Origin: Hofstenia miamia
Lineage: Eukaryota > Xenacoelomorpha > Acoela
DNA length: 62,000 nucleotides
Direction: 5' to 3'
NCBI GenBank assembly: GCA_004352715.1
Contig: SCFE01000003.1
Coordinates: forward strand, 4,689,430 to 4,751,429
Shown: in pieces, positions 10,970 through 22,205 of the stretch
Layout: each line of letters begins with the position of its first letter
Position numbering within the stretch: the first letter of the stretch is position 1
Notes under the pieces: generated by a model
Seen by the model: only the letters and a program-made list of their open reading frames with translations
What the model was told of the DNA's origin: nothing
Database searches by the model: none
Program-made: the position numbers and the translations under genes

Positions 10970-11969
10970 NNNNNNNNNNNNNNNNNNNNNNNNNNNNNNN
11001 NNNNNNNNNNNNNNNNNNNNNNNNNNNNNNNNNNNNNNNNNNNNNNNNNNNNNNNNNNNNNNNNNNNNNNNNNNNNNNNNNNNNNNNNNNNNNNNNNNNN
11101 NNNNNNNNNNNNNNNNNNNNNNNNNNNNNNNNNNNNNNNNNNNNNNNNNNNNNNNNNNNNNNNNNNNNNNNNNNNNNNNNNNNNNNNNNNNNNNNNNNNN
11201 NNNNNNNNNNNNNNNNNNNNNNNNNNNNNNNNNNNNNNNNNNNNNNNNNNNNNNNNNNNNNNNNNNNNNNNNNNNNNNNNNNNNNNNNNNNNNNNNNNNN
11301 NNNNNNNNNNNNNNNNNNNNNNNNNNNNNNNNNNNNNNNNNNNNNNNNNNNNNNNNNNNNNNNNNNNNNNNNNNNNNNNNNNNNNNNNNNNNNNNNNNNN
11401 NNNNNNNNNNNNNNNNNNNNNNNNNNNNNNNNNNNNNNNNNNNNNNNNNNNNNNNNNNNNNNNNNNNNNNNNNNNNNNNNNNNNNNNNNNNNNNNNNNNN
11501 NNNNNNNNNNNNNNNNNNNNNNNNNNNNNNNNNNNNNNNNNNNNNNNNNNNNNNNNNNNNNNNNNNNNNNNNNNNNNNNNNNNNNNNNNNNNNNNNNNNN
11601 NNNNNNNNNNNNNNNNNNNNNNNNNNNNNNNNNNNNNNNNNNNNNNNNNNNNNNNNNNNNNNNNNNNNNNNNNNNNNNNNNNNNNNNNNNNNNNNNNNNN
11701 NNNNNNNNNNNNNNNNNNNNNNNNNNNNNNNNNNNNNNNNNNNNNNNNNNNNNNNNNNNNNNNNNNNNNNNNNNNNNNNNNNNNNNNNNNNNNNNNNNNN
11801 NNNNNNNNNNNNNNNNNNNNNNNNNNNNNNNNNNNNNNNNNNNNNNNNNNNNNNNNNNNNNNNNNNNNNNNNNNNNNNNNNNNNNNNNNNNNNNNNNNNN
11901 NNNNNNNNNNNNNNNNNNNNNNNNNNNNNNNNNNNNNNNNNNNNNNNNNNNNNNNNNNNNNNNNNNNNN
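10970..11969. other. assembly gap, exactly 1000 N
   Basis: Placeholder gap between a plus-strand Penelope-like fragment and a minus-strand LINE ORF1 fragment. Two unrelated retroelements at its edges suggest a repeat-driven break. Confidence 0.99.
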
Positions 11970-12350
11970 GCCAATCAAGTCATAACAAATTTGCTGAACT
12001 TTGTTCAAGTCAGCTTCAATTCTCTCAATTGAATTATAGTTTTGTTGTTCAGGAACTCCAGTTAAAATTAGTACATTAGGATTAACTGGTCTAGATGCTG
12101 GTAGTGATTGAATTATAGATGAGCTTGAAGCTTTACAAATATCTTGATTGAGTTTTGTGATATTCATTGAGTATTTTTCAATTTCATTCGTAATACTATC
12201 CAGTTTTGAGTTTATTTCATTGAATAAAAGCTTATCATCTTCATGTGTTAGAACCAATGTTTTTAAAGCAGATTGTGCTTGGCGATGTGTCAGAGACATT
12301 ATTTGAGTTTCCGATAGTGATAATACAATTTCTTTCTTTGAAAGATCCAT
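11970..12350 (-). CDS. LINE ORF1-like protein, N-terminal part
   Basis: A 127-residue open frame starting at an ATG at 12350 and running into the gap. The first two thirds are a Leu/Lys/Ser-rich probable coiled coil. This is followed by 'NPNVLILTGVPEQQNYNSIER', which resembles the 'N-x-V-I-x-GVPE' start of the RRM-like domain in ORF1 proteins of CR1/L2/L1-type LINEs, and a 'DLNKVQQICYDLIG' helix. It is intact as far as seen. ORF1 proteins bind RNA in the retrotransposition particle. The closest LINE clade cannot be named. A (TA)n array at 12448-12472 sits about 100 bases upstream of its start. Confidence 0.55.
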
Positions 12351-12447
12351 TTTTCGAAAATGATTGAAGATAATTTAATTTATATGTATTTTCTTTATTA
12401 CGAATCAAGAGATAATTGCAAATTCCAAACGTTCGTAATTTCCCACC

Positions 12448-12472
12448 ATATATATATATATATATATATATA
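12448..12472. repeat. (TA)n microsatellite
   Basis: TA array of about 25 bases just upstream of the LINE ORF1 start. Confidence 0.95.
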
Positions 12473-12548
12473 GACTGAGGTGTAACGATTATTTGCGGCT
12501 GTGTGCCTTTTGTGTGAACTTTACAAAATACTCTAATATTGTTGGATA

Positions 12549-12821
12549 TTGACGATTTCTCAAAGTTTCACTTTCGTTTCAATGAAGTTTATAATGGAAA
12601 AGCTGCGTTTTAATAACTTCTTATTTCAAGGAATATTTGTGGTTGTTGTGACATCTTTAATTTTCACTGGCTCTCTTGGGGCAACCATGGAAGTTTTGTT
12701 TCCACGAAATCGTGAAACAATTTCCCTGTTTTCTGAACTTGTTTGTACATCGTTGACTTATTTATTATTTTGGAAAACTAGATTTTCGCACTCGCATATG
12801 AGCAATATTTATTTTCATTAA
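12549..12821 (+). CDS. Orphan two-helix exon or ORF, possibly MFS-derived
   Basis: A 90-codon frame whose internal ATGs precede a strongly hydrophobic helix ending in 'TMEVLFP' and a second helix 'LVCTSLTYLLFW' followed by basic residues. The layout, hydrophobic helix then (Y/E)VL(L/F)P, polar link and second helix, parallels the first exon of the MFS transporter at 5190-5396. It could be the orphan first exon of a related transporter. No downstream exon, good donor or similarity beyond this layout was found, and it may be chance. Confidence 0.25.
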   Translation: MTISQSFTFVSMKFIMEKLRFNNFLFQGIFVVVVTSLIFTGSLGATMEVLFPRNRETISLFSELVCTSLTYLLFWKTRFSHSHMSNIYFH

Positions 12822-13282
12822 TCAGAACAAAATCAAGTCCTGACATCATTATTCTACATACAGAAAGTAGTTATTGGTTAGTTTTAGTTCAGCTTTATTT
12901 GATAATTAATTCTGCTTCCAGATATATTCCTAAATTCTGAAATCTAATATTGATGCAATTGATTGAATGAATCACCAATTCTATGATAGCTGCATCTCGA
13001 TCGTTTTTGGTGTAACCATGTTTCTTTAATGCTGTTGAAATTAAATGTTAGTAAATTTTTTTATTTTGGATGGTCATGGTAGGTTAATTTTGAATGAACG
13101 TATTGATGGCAGATAAATTCTTTTTCATACTTGTCCTGACTTTTTACTAGTATTGTGTATTTATCTATGAATTTTGCAGACATCGTATGTAATTCTCATG
13201 CTTAGTAAAAAAATCCAGAAGTTTCAAAATTTCTTATTTCTTGTTTTAGTGATTTTTTCTCATTACTAATTTTGTTTAATAG

Positions 13283-13481
13283 TGTACCACATTGTGTCGC
13301 CCTCTACGACTACTCAGCCACATGTTCTGATGACATATCCTTCACAACTGGAGATCAGATACGACTCCTTTCGAAAGTTGACGGCGATTGGTTCAAGGGT
13401 GAAACCACCAATGGTGAAACCGGCCTATTCCCAGCTAATTTTGTTGAAGTTATCAAACCGCTACCTAATATCGATTTTCTG
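13283..13481 (+). CDS. SH3 exon A (complete SH3 domain)
   Basis: Acceptor tttaatag, donor CTG|gtatta. It encodes 'CVALYDYSATCSDDISF' through 'GDWFKGE' to 'GETGLFPANFVEVI', a textbook SH3 domain in one exon. It enters with one base of a split codon and leaves in phase 0, matching exon B at 17913. Confidence 0.85.
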
Positions 13482-14873
13482 GTATTATATTTTGTTATAA
13501 ACAAAAACTTTAAAAAAACTTTCTACTTCTTTGGAGGCCTTTTTCAAGTTGTTTTTGAGGAAATTTGCTACTGTTCACTATTAGGTTTAAAATTGTTTGG
13601 CTACGATGACAAGCTTCTTAAAGGCTTAGTTTTGCGATTCTGCCATTTCTAAAAATATTTTGAAAATTTGAGGTTATTCTTTTGTACTTTCCATTTTGTT
13701 AAACACAACTAACTAATGACTTACATGTAATAGATTTTATCAATTTTTGTGGCTCATTTTAGATAAATGTACACAATTATACCTTAACATTGAGTACCAT
13801 TGTCAATTAATGTCGTAGTTGATTATTAATTAATCACTGATTATTGTCCCGTAAACGAAAATAGTATGTTGTCACTCAAAGTTTATAAAATTCATGATTT
13901 TTAGTGAAATAACATTGCAGCTTTGCTGTTGGTGTTTTTAATATACTGAATTAAGTGTTTTAAAAAAATTGAGAAATTCAAAAGTTTATGCTTTTTTGTT
14001 GTTATTTAACCTTTTGAGGCTTGGTGGTTTTTTTAATTGAGTATGATATTCCTGTTTAATCAATCTGATCACTGATTTGAATATTAAGCGAATCATCAAA
14101 TTGCGTTCAGACGAGCATTATTTTGATGCACGGCCACTTGTTTATTCATCAATTAAGTTTAATAGAAATTTGCTTTTCTATCATTGGGAAGATTATAATC
14201 AACACCTCAATTACTGATTCAAAACATTAAAATCAAAAACCAATTTGATAGTATGTTTAATTCTATAGATATTGTTATATAATATTGCCAAGAATAAATA
14301 GTTACTGATGTTCAAAAAAACGAAATTACCTGTTTAAAGTTTCTAGAGCGCAGTGGTATTCCGATACTGAAACCAAAATACTTCTATATTATGACAATGT
14401 TTGCTGTATGAAAACTTGGAACATTTCTGTTGGAGGCTTAAGATATAGCAGTTTGGAAAATTACGAAATTTCTTAAGAAAATTCCATTAATAATACAGTT
14501 AAACTTATAAGGCTGATTAGCCCATAAAATGTTGTCGTAAATACTTTCACAAAATCGAGCTACTTACACAGTTTTTCTTAAAAAATCAGATTTACAAAAT
14601 GTGCCCATTCGGATTAAGATGCATTTATTTCTTTGCAATGCAAAAATCATAATTATGAAATTAAATTCTTTTAATTTATGCTCGAGGTCGAAAGGTCCGT
14701 TCCATTGCATAAGCCTTTTATACATTTTAAAGTTTTAATTTACAGGTGATATTAAACATTCTTCCATGGACTGGCTTGAAATTCCAATAAAACGAATTCA
14801 TATTTTTAATTACTATTCCATTTACATAGGAATTTATTTAATCGATATAACCATGGTATACTACAACTAACTT

Positions 14874-14909
<36 letters not shown>

Positions 14910-15168
14910 NNNNNNNNNNNNNNNNNNNNNNNNNNNNNNNNNNNNNNNNNNNNNNNNNNNNNNNNNNNNNNNNNNNNNNNNNNNNNNNNNNNNNNNNNNN
15001 NNNNNNNNNNNNNNNNNNNNNNNNNNNNNNNNNNNNNNNNNNNNNNNNNNNNNNNNNNNNNNNNNNNNNNNNNNNNNNNNNNNNNNNNNNNNNNNNNNNN
15101 NNNNNNNNNNNNNNNNNNNNNNNNNNNNNNNNNNNNNNNNNNNNNNNNNNNNNNNNNNNNNNNNNNNG

Positions 15169-15204
<36 letters not shown>

Positions 15205-18200
15205 GACCAAAAGTTTGGGAACAGTAACCTGTCTAAAGCGTGTTTTATGCTATTTCCTGGAAACTTCGTAAAATTCCTGGAATTCTCAATTTTTTCTTAG
15301 AATTTACAACAGATTCATTTAGCCAATCAAATTTACACAACTTTAGATTTACACACAATACATTTTCCCTGAAAAAGCACTATTATTATAGTTTGAAATA
15401 TGGTCCGTGGAAGTGAAATTTCATCAACAAAGCGTGCTCAAATTCATATCTTGTACGAGGAGGGGTAAAATTATCGCGCTATAGCTGTTAGAATGGGCGT
15501 GTCAGTATCTTCCGTATCCAGAAGTGACAACCCCTCAGAATGACCGTCTCATTCATCGTTACGTCGTCAATCAACCATTCTTTTCATCTTCTGAAGTCAA
15601 AGCAAATCTAGGTGCGGTAGTATCAATACGCACGATTAGGCGTCGATTGAATACTACCTTTGACCTTCCATTGTGCAAACCCCGATGTCTTCAAAGAACA
15701 TTTGAGACCGGTTGCACTTCTGCAGGCAATACCAACACTACACCCCTGAGATGTGGCATCAAGTAATGTTTAGTGACAAATCCAAGATTCGCCAGTTTAC
15801 ATCATACCGGCCACACGTTCCAAAGATTTAACACACGTTACTCGCAACAAACTGTCCACTCGCACCATCTGTGATGATTTGGGGTGCTATAACTGCGAAT
15901 GGTGTGCTGGTCTGCATTTTGTTCCTCACAACGAGACAGTCACAGCCAAGGCCTACCTCACAAATATTCAGGAAAAACTTCCCATGTTTATGCAGCTTCG
16001 CGGAACATCAGTACTACAACAAGATGGTGCTCCTTGCCACAGCGCCAAAGTTGTGAAACAGTGGATTGCATCACAGGACTTTCGGCTGCTTGAGAAACTC
16101 CCCAGACCTCAATTTTCATAGAAAATTGCTGGCATCACATCAAAAACTTTCTGAGGAAGCGGCAATGCATATCACTCGACGATCTGAAGGAGCAAATTAT
16201 AGTATGGTGCACAGAGATTACTGATTATTATTGTAGAAAGCTGGTCGATTCAATGTCAAATCGCATTGCTGCGTGTTTGGCCAATAATGGCGGACATATA
16301 AAATATTAGTGAGTTTTTCTGAATTAACTATTTACTTTTACACGGTGTTAGCATATTGTTTCTACATTGTGGTATTATATTGTTTCTACATTGCTCCCAA
16401 ACTTTTGGCAAGTACTGTATATTTCAACAAAATAACAAACAAACACTATTCTAATGTAATTTTACATGCGAAATACAAATATCATATTAAAACAATAATA
16501 TTATAAAATGTTGACTTGGTAATTACAATTTTGTAAAAGTTTAGGTTCAGAAAGTATCAAACACATCGTAAAAAAGAATTAAATTCGCCAATAATTTCTC
16601 ATCCGTTATGTTTGAGGGAATGCAAAAGAACATTATAGAAATCTTTCTAAAGCAGTCATTCCTTACCTGACATTTTACGCTCTTCAACAATGCCTAAAAC
16701 TGCAGAATTGTCTGAATCAACTAGAAAATCAATTATTCAGCTGCACAGAGATGGTCTGGGATACAGAAAAACCTTCAAGCTTTTGGGATAAATATTATGG
16801 TCAGATGAGAGTAAAATACAGTTGTTTGGTAGAAACTGTGCCAGTCGTGTTTGGAGACATTGAGGTTTGGAAGTGGCAGGATAATGCTTTGGGGTTGTTT
16901 TTCTTCTGCAGGCCCTGGGTGATTGGAAATTATAGAAGGAATGATGAACTCCGCAATGTATTAAGGCATTCTTGAGAGATGTCTTGTGAAGTCAGCCGAA
17001 AAATTGAACCTTCCTCGAGATTGGATATTCCAACAACACAATGACCCCAAGCACACGGCTAGGGCAAATCGTCCATGATTTTAGGAGAGGGATATTGAGT
17101 TATTGGAAGGGCCAAGCCAATCACCTGACCTAAATCCGATTGAAAATCTTTGACGGGAATTGAAATTCAGGGTACATGAGAGGTTTTTTCATAGTTATAT
17201 CGATACCGCGGTATTTTATGTGAACCAAACCAAACCAACTCCCAAAATGTTTATTCCGTCGGACCCTAAAAGTTTCCTTGTAATTATACAATTGAACAAT
17301 ATAATTAAATTTCAATACATGCTTGCATTCTGTTTTATAAATAATTTTAATTAGTTCTACACGCATGTAAAATATATTGACAATTCAGTAGCATAATTTG
17401 TGAAAAATCAATATTGCTTCATTGAAAGGAATAACTGTTTTTGTTAAAAAAAATTGGAACATTTAGAATTCAATGTCGTCAGGGTTCATTTGAAGTTAAA
17501 ATTGTTGAGCTTCGAAAGCCTCGTAGTTTAAGACTCACGGCTACTTGAGACAATCTGTCCCAAAACAAAGTCGTTAATTACTGATGGTTCAAATGAATAA
17601 TGTCAAAAAGATGCAAGCTGTTTGTGCATCAATTTGAACGATGTGCGTTCAGATGAGCATCTTTTTGATGTATGCTAATTTAAACTATGTGCGTTCAGAC
17701 GAGCATCTTTTTGACGTATATCAAATGATATACATCAAAAGGTTCTCGTCTGAACGCACCTTTAGGGGGGGGGGCTGTAGGTGCATATATGTACCATCGT
17801 AGTGTAGCATCGTAGATGCATTTCAAAATTTAATTTTAGCGATTGGGTGCTTCTTGCCATCTGCTTAATGCAAATCATTTGTTTTCAGTCCTCAAAGGGT
17901 TAATATATTTAGGCCACTGGAAAAGCTTTGTTCAAATACGATGCTTCGGCACCTGACGATGTAAGTGTGAACGAAGGTGATGCAGTTGGTGTAACAGAGT
18001 GGGTTGATGAGAATTGGTGTAAAATAATGAATATGAATACCAATTTTCGAGGTCTTATACCTATATCGTTTATTGATTGTAAGCCACCACAGAAAGCAGG
18101 TACGTGTTGAGATTTTGTTTGCAGTGCATCCATTAACTTTATCTTCCCCAAAATCGAAGTTCTCGAACAAATATGGGATTGTGACGAACTTTGTAATCAG

Positions 18201-20614
18201 GCTTGCCACTTTTAAATGACTAGTCACTTTTTTCTTGAGTTACTTAAGTTTGTTTATTGCAAATCTAAATCTAGCATAAATTAATGTGAAATGCCAGTTT
18301 TCCACTTCGCATATACATGTATATTCTCTCCCATTACATTTACACTGTCGTAATGAAGGAATGAGAAAGCAATGTTCATAAATTGTGAAGAAAAAATTTT
18401 GAAATCAAAAGGAAATTTTCAAAATTCCTTTCTCTAAACAACGGATACCTCCCATAATTTTTATCTAACAGGTCCATTTGAATTTCTTTATTTCTTTATA
18501 ACAAGTTTTCTGTATACAAAATTCCTCGGTCCCATTTTTTCTTGAATGAAAAATTGTTATAAAATCAGATCAGCAAAGAGTACGTAAAAATATAAAAGTT
18601 GGATATTTGGAATTCTAAGGTCGCTTATCTTGAATTGAATTGATGTTTGCATATTTTTTCCATTTTTAGGCAGCATTTCAACTTTTCCTAAAATATATTT
18701 AGTATTGAGTTGCTATTTAATAACTTTTCGCGACTCTATTCTGACATCATCACTTTTTCACACAAACCTCTTGTAAGAAACTTGATTGAATTTTTTAATT
18801 TCTAACTAATCATGACGTTATTTGTTATACAATAAATTTTAGAGAAGCATTCATTTTATATTTTATGTTTTTCTGATATGCCATTTGGCTTGCTTGCTAA
18901 GTTTCATAGCATTTCCATTAAAATAAATTTTACAAACGCAGATATTCCGTTCATCCATATAGTTATGAAGTGAAGGCATGATCTCTGATTCATCTTTGTT
19001 TTGTCTAATAAATTGAAAATTTAAACTTTCTAGTGTAAAAGTTTACTCTTAATTTTTAAAACACGCTGCCTTGTTTTACACCGAAAATGTTCCAAAATTC
19101 AAAGAATTTTCGCAATTGTCATGCCAATTATTAATTCATTTTTCTCTTTTCGCGTTTTACATGTTAAAAATTGAGATCCGAATTTTCAAAAATACAAATC
19201 AATTCTTATATTGCACTTTAAGTGTGAGCTAATAATAATTTTAAGCCAGGATTTATAATTTTCTCATCGTGAAATTCGCATTTATTCTGATAACTTATGC
19301 GCCATTAGAACTAAGATTTTTAGTAAACAGTTTTTTTTTGTATTCAAGGACTTCTCTTTCTCGCTATTGATTATATACCTCATGGAATATATATTATCAT
19401 TGAAAAATTTACTATCATTAATCTTAGGAACATTGAATTTATTTGACTTAGCAACTTGAAGTCTTAAATGCGAACTAACCAAAAGCCTAAAAACCTTTAA
19501 GAATGTGAAATGACCCATGCTAAGTCAATCACCTAATTTGTTTATAGCGTGATAATGTTTTGGAGTCCTCCAAAATTTGATTCTATTTAATCATATATTA
19601 GGATCTATAGGGTATATTTCATTTTAGTCGTCAAATAGCGCTCATGCAAATGAATTGAACTCTTGTTTTAATTAATGCTCTTTTTGGCGTTTAGGCAGGT
19701 AGGGAATAGGTCTCACAATCACCAAAAATATTCAGCTTATCATCAAACTTGAGTGGAATGTAAAGTTCTTCTTACGGATGCTCCTCAATATGTAGTCTGA
19801 ACTACAAGATTTGCTATGTTCGTATTAAAAATTATAGTGACTATTGTTCTAAGCTAAAAGTAATTGTGAAGTGTACCTCTTTTATTTCCACTTACTTTGT
19901 ATTTAAAAGTGAATTTCAGGCTGGGCACACACGTCAGGAATATGTTTGCGCGGAATTCGATTCAATTGCTCTTGGGACCGCTCCAAAATATGTGGCCGCA
20001 CTCCTGGGAAGTTGCATGAGATTTGCAACATCTCCCTGATATGAGCGGGGCTTTTCAGGGGAAATTTATTAAGCTGGTAAATTTCAAACGAAATGGTAAT
20101 TATCTTGTTGCTTGGCATTTCCCTGATGTGTGCGGCCAGCCTAATGTACTTAGGTTTTTTTTGAACTGTGAAATTTATACACATGTATATGTTGATTTTA
20201 GATGTATTTTCAATTGCACTTTGCTTGAGATCTGATTTGGAATGTTGAATTTTCAGTGTTTACAAAGCATTTTTCTAATTTGAAATGTTTAGATGCGCCT
20301 AAGCTGAAATTTCCTTTTAATGTTTCTTCTATTTACGATTACGCTGGTGCTAATTACGACGAACTAAGCTTCAAGGTAAGTGGCATAATCTTCGCTGTTT
20401 TTGTAATTTGTCTAATGTCAGAAAGCGTTTATTTCTATTTTGCAAATGATGTATGATTCATTAGTCTATGTATGAACAATAAAATTAATGATTTTCTATT
20501 GCTTAGAGTGGTTGCAGAATTAAAGTGACAGGATATCTTCCGAATACAACCGATTGGTACGTTGGTGAGTTGAATGGTAAAAGCGGATGCTTCCCATCGA
20601 ATTTCGTCAGATAA
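13283..20614 (+). CDS. Multi-SH3-domain protein, C-terminal exons (three SH3 domains)
   Basis: Four exons (13283-13481, 17913-18099, 20293-20375, 20507-20614) join in frame (phases 2/0/1/0) into 191 residues, ending at a TAA two codons after the last SH3 motif. Each SH3 domain has the ALYDY-like start, an acidic RT loop, a conserved Trp of the DW/NW/DWY type and a 'G-x-FP-x-x-F(V/I)' end. SH3 domains bind proline-rich ligands; arrays of them occur in endocytic and cytoskeletal adaptors such as the SH3D19 or intersectin types. No catalytic domain is seen. The first exon needs two bases from an upstream exon. The exon at 33368-33423 supplies exactly that phase, so this is probably the 3' half of a gene whose 5' half is displaced in the assembly. 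An AATAAA lies about 45 bases after the stop. Confidence 0.8.
14910..15167. other. assembly gap within a (TA)n array
   Basis: 258 N flanked by TA arrays on both sides (14879-14909 and 15169-15199). Confidence 0.98.
15198..16419 (+). mobile_element. Tc1-family transposon copy, decayed, both TIRs present
   Basis: Inverted termini share TAGTACTGACCAAAAGTTTG (15198 onward) and its complement ending at 16419 (ACTTTTGGCAAGTACTGTA). The left end abuts a TA array, consistent with TA target insertion. Inside, the frame begins with 'MVRGSEISSTKRAQIH' and 'NYRAIAVRMGVSVSS' (helix-turn-helix) and continues to 'QQDGAPCHSAKVVKQW' (the second Asp region of the DDE core) and an 'ENCWHHIKNFLRKRQC' tail. Several frameshifts and stops break it. 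This is the same family as the copy at 34930-35812. Confidence 0.85.
16690..17165 (+). pseudogene. Second Tc1-type transposase relic, internally deleted
   Basis: Starts 'MPKTAELSESTRKSIIQLHRDG', the N-terminal helix of a different Tc1 lineage. It then jumps directly to 'ILWSDESKIQLFGRNC', the first catalytic Asp block, and later shows 'QQHNDPKHTA' and 'PSQSPDLNPIENL'. The second DNA-binding part is missing between residues 33 and 34, and stops and frameshifts follow. No terminal inverted repeats were recognised. The copy is dead. Confidence 0.8.
17644..17759. repeat. Hairpin repeat with TGCGTTCAGACGAGCA core
   Basis: Two direct copies of TGCGTTCAGAYGAGCATC (17644 and about 17690) are followed by an inverted copy ending GTCTGAACGCAC at 17759. 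The 17690-17759 part folds as a nearly perfect stem of about 34 bp. Another copy lies at about 14102. This looks like a MITE or solo inverted terminus; the family is unknown. A run of G follows at 17764. Confidence 0.55.
17913..18099 (+). CDS. SH3 exon B (divergent SH3 domain)
   Basis: Acceptor atatttag, donor GCAG|gtacgt, phase 0 in and phase 1 out. It encodes 'ALFKYDASAPDDVSVNEGDAV', the binding-site 'ENWCK' and 'RGLIPISFIDCKPP'. The final block has IP-ISF where FP-x-NF is usual, so ligand preference may differ. Confidence 0.8.
18100..19917. other. Intron, nothing recognised
   Basis: AT-rich intron between SH3 exons B and C. I see no exon-like block, repeat or RNA gene up to the MITE at 19918. 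Confidence 0.5.
19918..20142. mobile_element. MITE with 24-bp imperfect TIRs
   Basis: 225 bases bounded by AGGCTGGGCACACACGTCAG at the left and the complement of AGGCTGGCCGCACACATCAG at the right. A subterminal CTGATATGAGCGGG-type repeat lies inside. No coding capacity and no clear target duplication, so the superfamily is open. Confidence 0.65.
20293..20375 (+). CDS. SH3 exon C (first half of last SH3 domain)
   Basis: Acceptor gtttag, donor AAG|gtaagt, phase 1 in and phase 0 out. It encodes the linker 'DAPKLKFPFN' and the domain start 'SSIYDYAGANYDELSFK'. The SH3 domain is split by an intron after the RT loop, exactly as in exons E and F at 31730-33171. Confidence 0.8.
20507..20614 (+). CDS. 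SH3 exon D (end of last SH3 domain, stop)
   Basis: Acceptor ttgcttag. It encodes 'SGCRIKVTGYLP' through 'DWYVGELNGKSGCFPSNFVR' and a TAA stop at 20612-20614. The protein ends right after the SH3 fold, as in many adaptors with a terminal SH3 domain. Confidence 0.85.
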   Translation, partial: SGCRIKVTGYLPNTTDWYVGELNGKSGCFPSNFVR

Positions 20615-21150
20615 TTTATAAATGTTTTGTTAATTAAATATTAAATTTGATTCTTTGTTAATAAATTGATGAAATGCTGTTAAATTTTTACAAATTTGAG
20701 GTGGTTTTGTATAAAATATATTTTACTGATGTCTGTTTTGTACCTTTTATTGAATAAGTAATTAATAAACAAATTTAGTCTCGAAATTAATGAATTTGTC
20801 GTAATTTTAGCTTTAGGCATCACTGTGTTCTTATTATTACTCAAGTTTCTATCTCTTAATTGTAGGTTTAACCTTTCATGCACTTGTTGTAGAATAACTA
20901 ATTAATACAATAGATTTCTTGTCACGTGACATGACAGAAACAATTAAATTTAGAGTTATTTTCAAGGGCATATTCTATTATAGTGTGACTGCATTTGTTT
21001 TGACAACTCTGTGTTCGTCAGGCATTTTAAAGAGGTTGTGGTGAAAAACGTTAGGTAAACTGTGTGGATATAGAAGACATTTAGAAGAAAGCTATTTCTT
21101 AGGATAATGAAAAAATATGAAGTGTTGAACATAAGTAGAATTCAGTGGTA

Positions 21151-21193
<43 letters not shown>

Positions 21194-22205
21194 CTGCACA
21201 TAGCTATTTGACTATAAAGTGATTATCAATACCGCATGTAGTTTAATTATAGATTTTAAATCATTGACACGATGTTTCTTTCAGCCAGAGTCACAGGTTG
21301 GTGTTCTTTTCATAGAGGCATGCTGTCTGAATTTTAGTTGCCGTCACAGTATTCAGCATGCCTGGTTATATTTAGTTTGTAAAGCACACTTACAAGCATT
21401 CTACTGTTTATTTTAAATGTACAATGTAACCACTTAATTTTGAAACACTATACACTATATTTACAATTTTTTCAGTGCATAATTTATTGATTTCTCCAAT
21501 GTTTCTTGAACACAGACCACCATTATCAATAAGTCTGGACTGTTCTTGTTATCAAGTATTGTGGTTCTTGTTTTTACTCAATGTTGTACTCATTCTTGTT
21601 GTTTCTAACACAACCTTATATATATATATATATATATATCACACTGAAGTTTTGATTATCAATCAGATCATTCAACACGCTTTTTCCAATAAACCGATGA
21701 TGTCTTTCGAATTGATGAAGTTCGTAAAATAATGTTCTTAAAATGTCTTTCGTAATACAGTATAACTGTATTCGTCATAGAGCAAGTCGCAAATTATTTT
21801 CTTGGCTATGTTCGTAAATTTTGTATTACGTCATTTAGTTGCACACCATTTCATTATTCAATGCCGCACTTAGCACTACTCGATTCCCTCCCCCAACCCC
21901 CCTCTCCCCATATATAACTCTGGATTGGATTATGGTATTAAAACGAATCTTTGCACAAATATTCTTCATATAACCACAATAAATTGTAATTTTCAGAAAT
22001 TTGATGCCATTATTATTCTTGAATATGTCATCAAATCTAAAAATTTGAGATTTTTTTGAAATATATTGAATGTTAATTTTAATTAGAATTCATTTTCAGC
22101 TTATCAAATATAGTTTTTTGTTTATTTTCCTTTTTCCCAAACTAAAAATAATGTTTTTGGAAAAGTTGGAAGCTTATGCTTCTGGTTGTAAAACAATACC
22201 ATATG
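20615..22205. other. Downstream flank with repeat copy, no gene seen
   Basis: Contains AATAAA-like signals just after the SH3 stop, TA arrays at 21155-21191 and 21617-21639, and repeat copy R1 (21260-21470). No coding exon was recognised. Confidence 0.5.
21260..21470 (+). repeat. Repeat R1, copy 1
   Basis: About 200 bases starting CATTGACACGATGTTTCTTT and containing GTCACAGTATTCAGCATGCC are repeated in the same orientation at 28196-28385 with scattered differences. Both copies lie shortly after a (TA)n array. No coding capacity or terminal repeats were seen; family unknown. Confidence 0.7.

Larger units (their letters stand above)
13482..17912. other. Intron between SH3 exons A and B, with transposons and a gap
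   Basis: Holds a TA array and N gap (14879-15199), a Tc1 copy (15198-16419), a second Tc1 relic (16690-17165) and a hairpin repeat (17644-17759), all listed separately. The remaining stretch 13482-14878 shows nothing but one copy of the TGCGTTCAGACGAGCA motif at about 14102. Confidence 0.6.
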
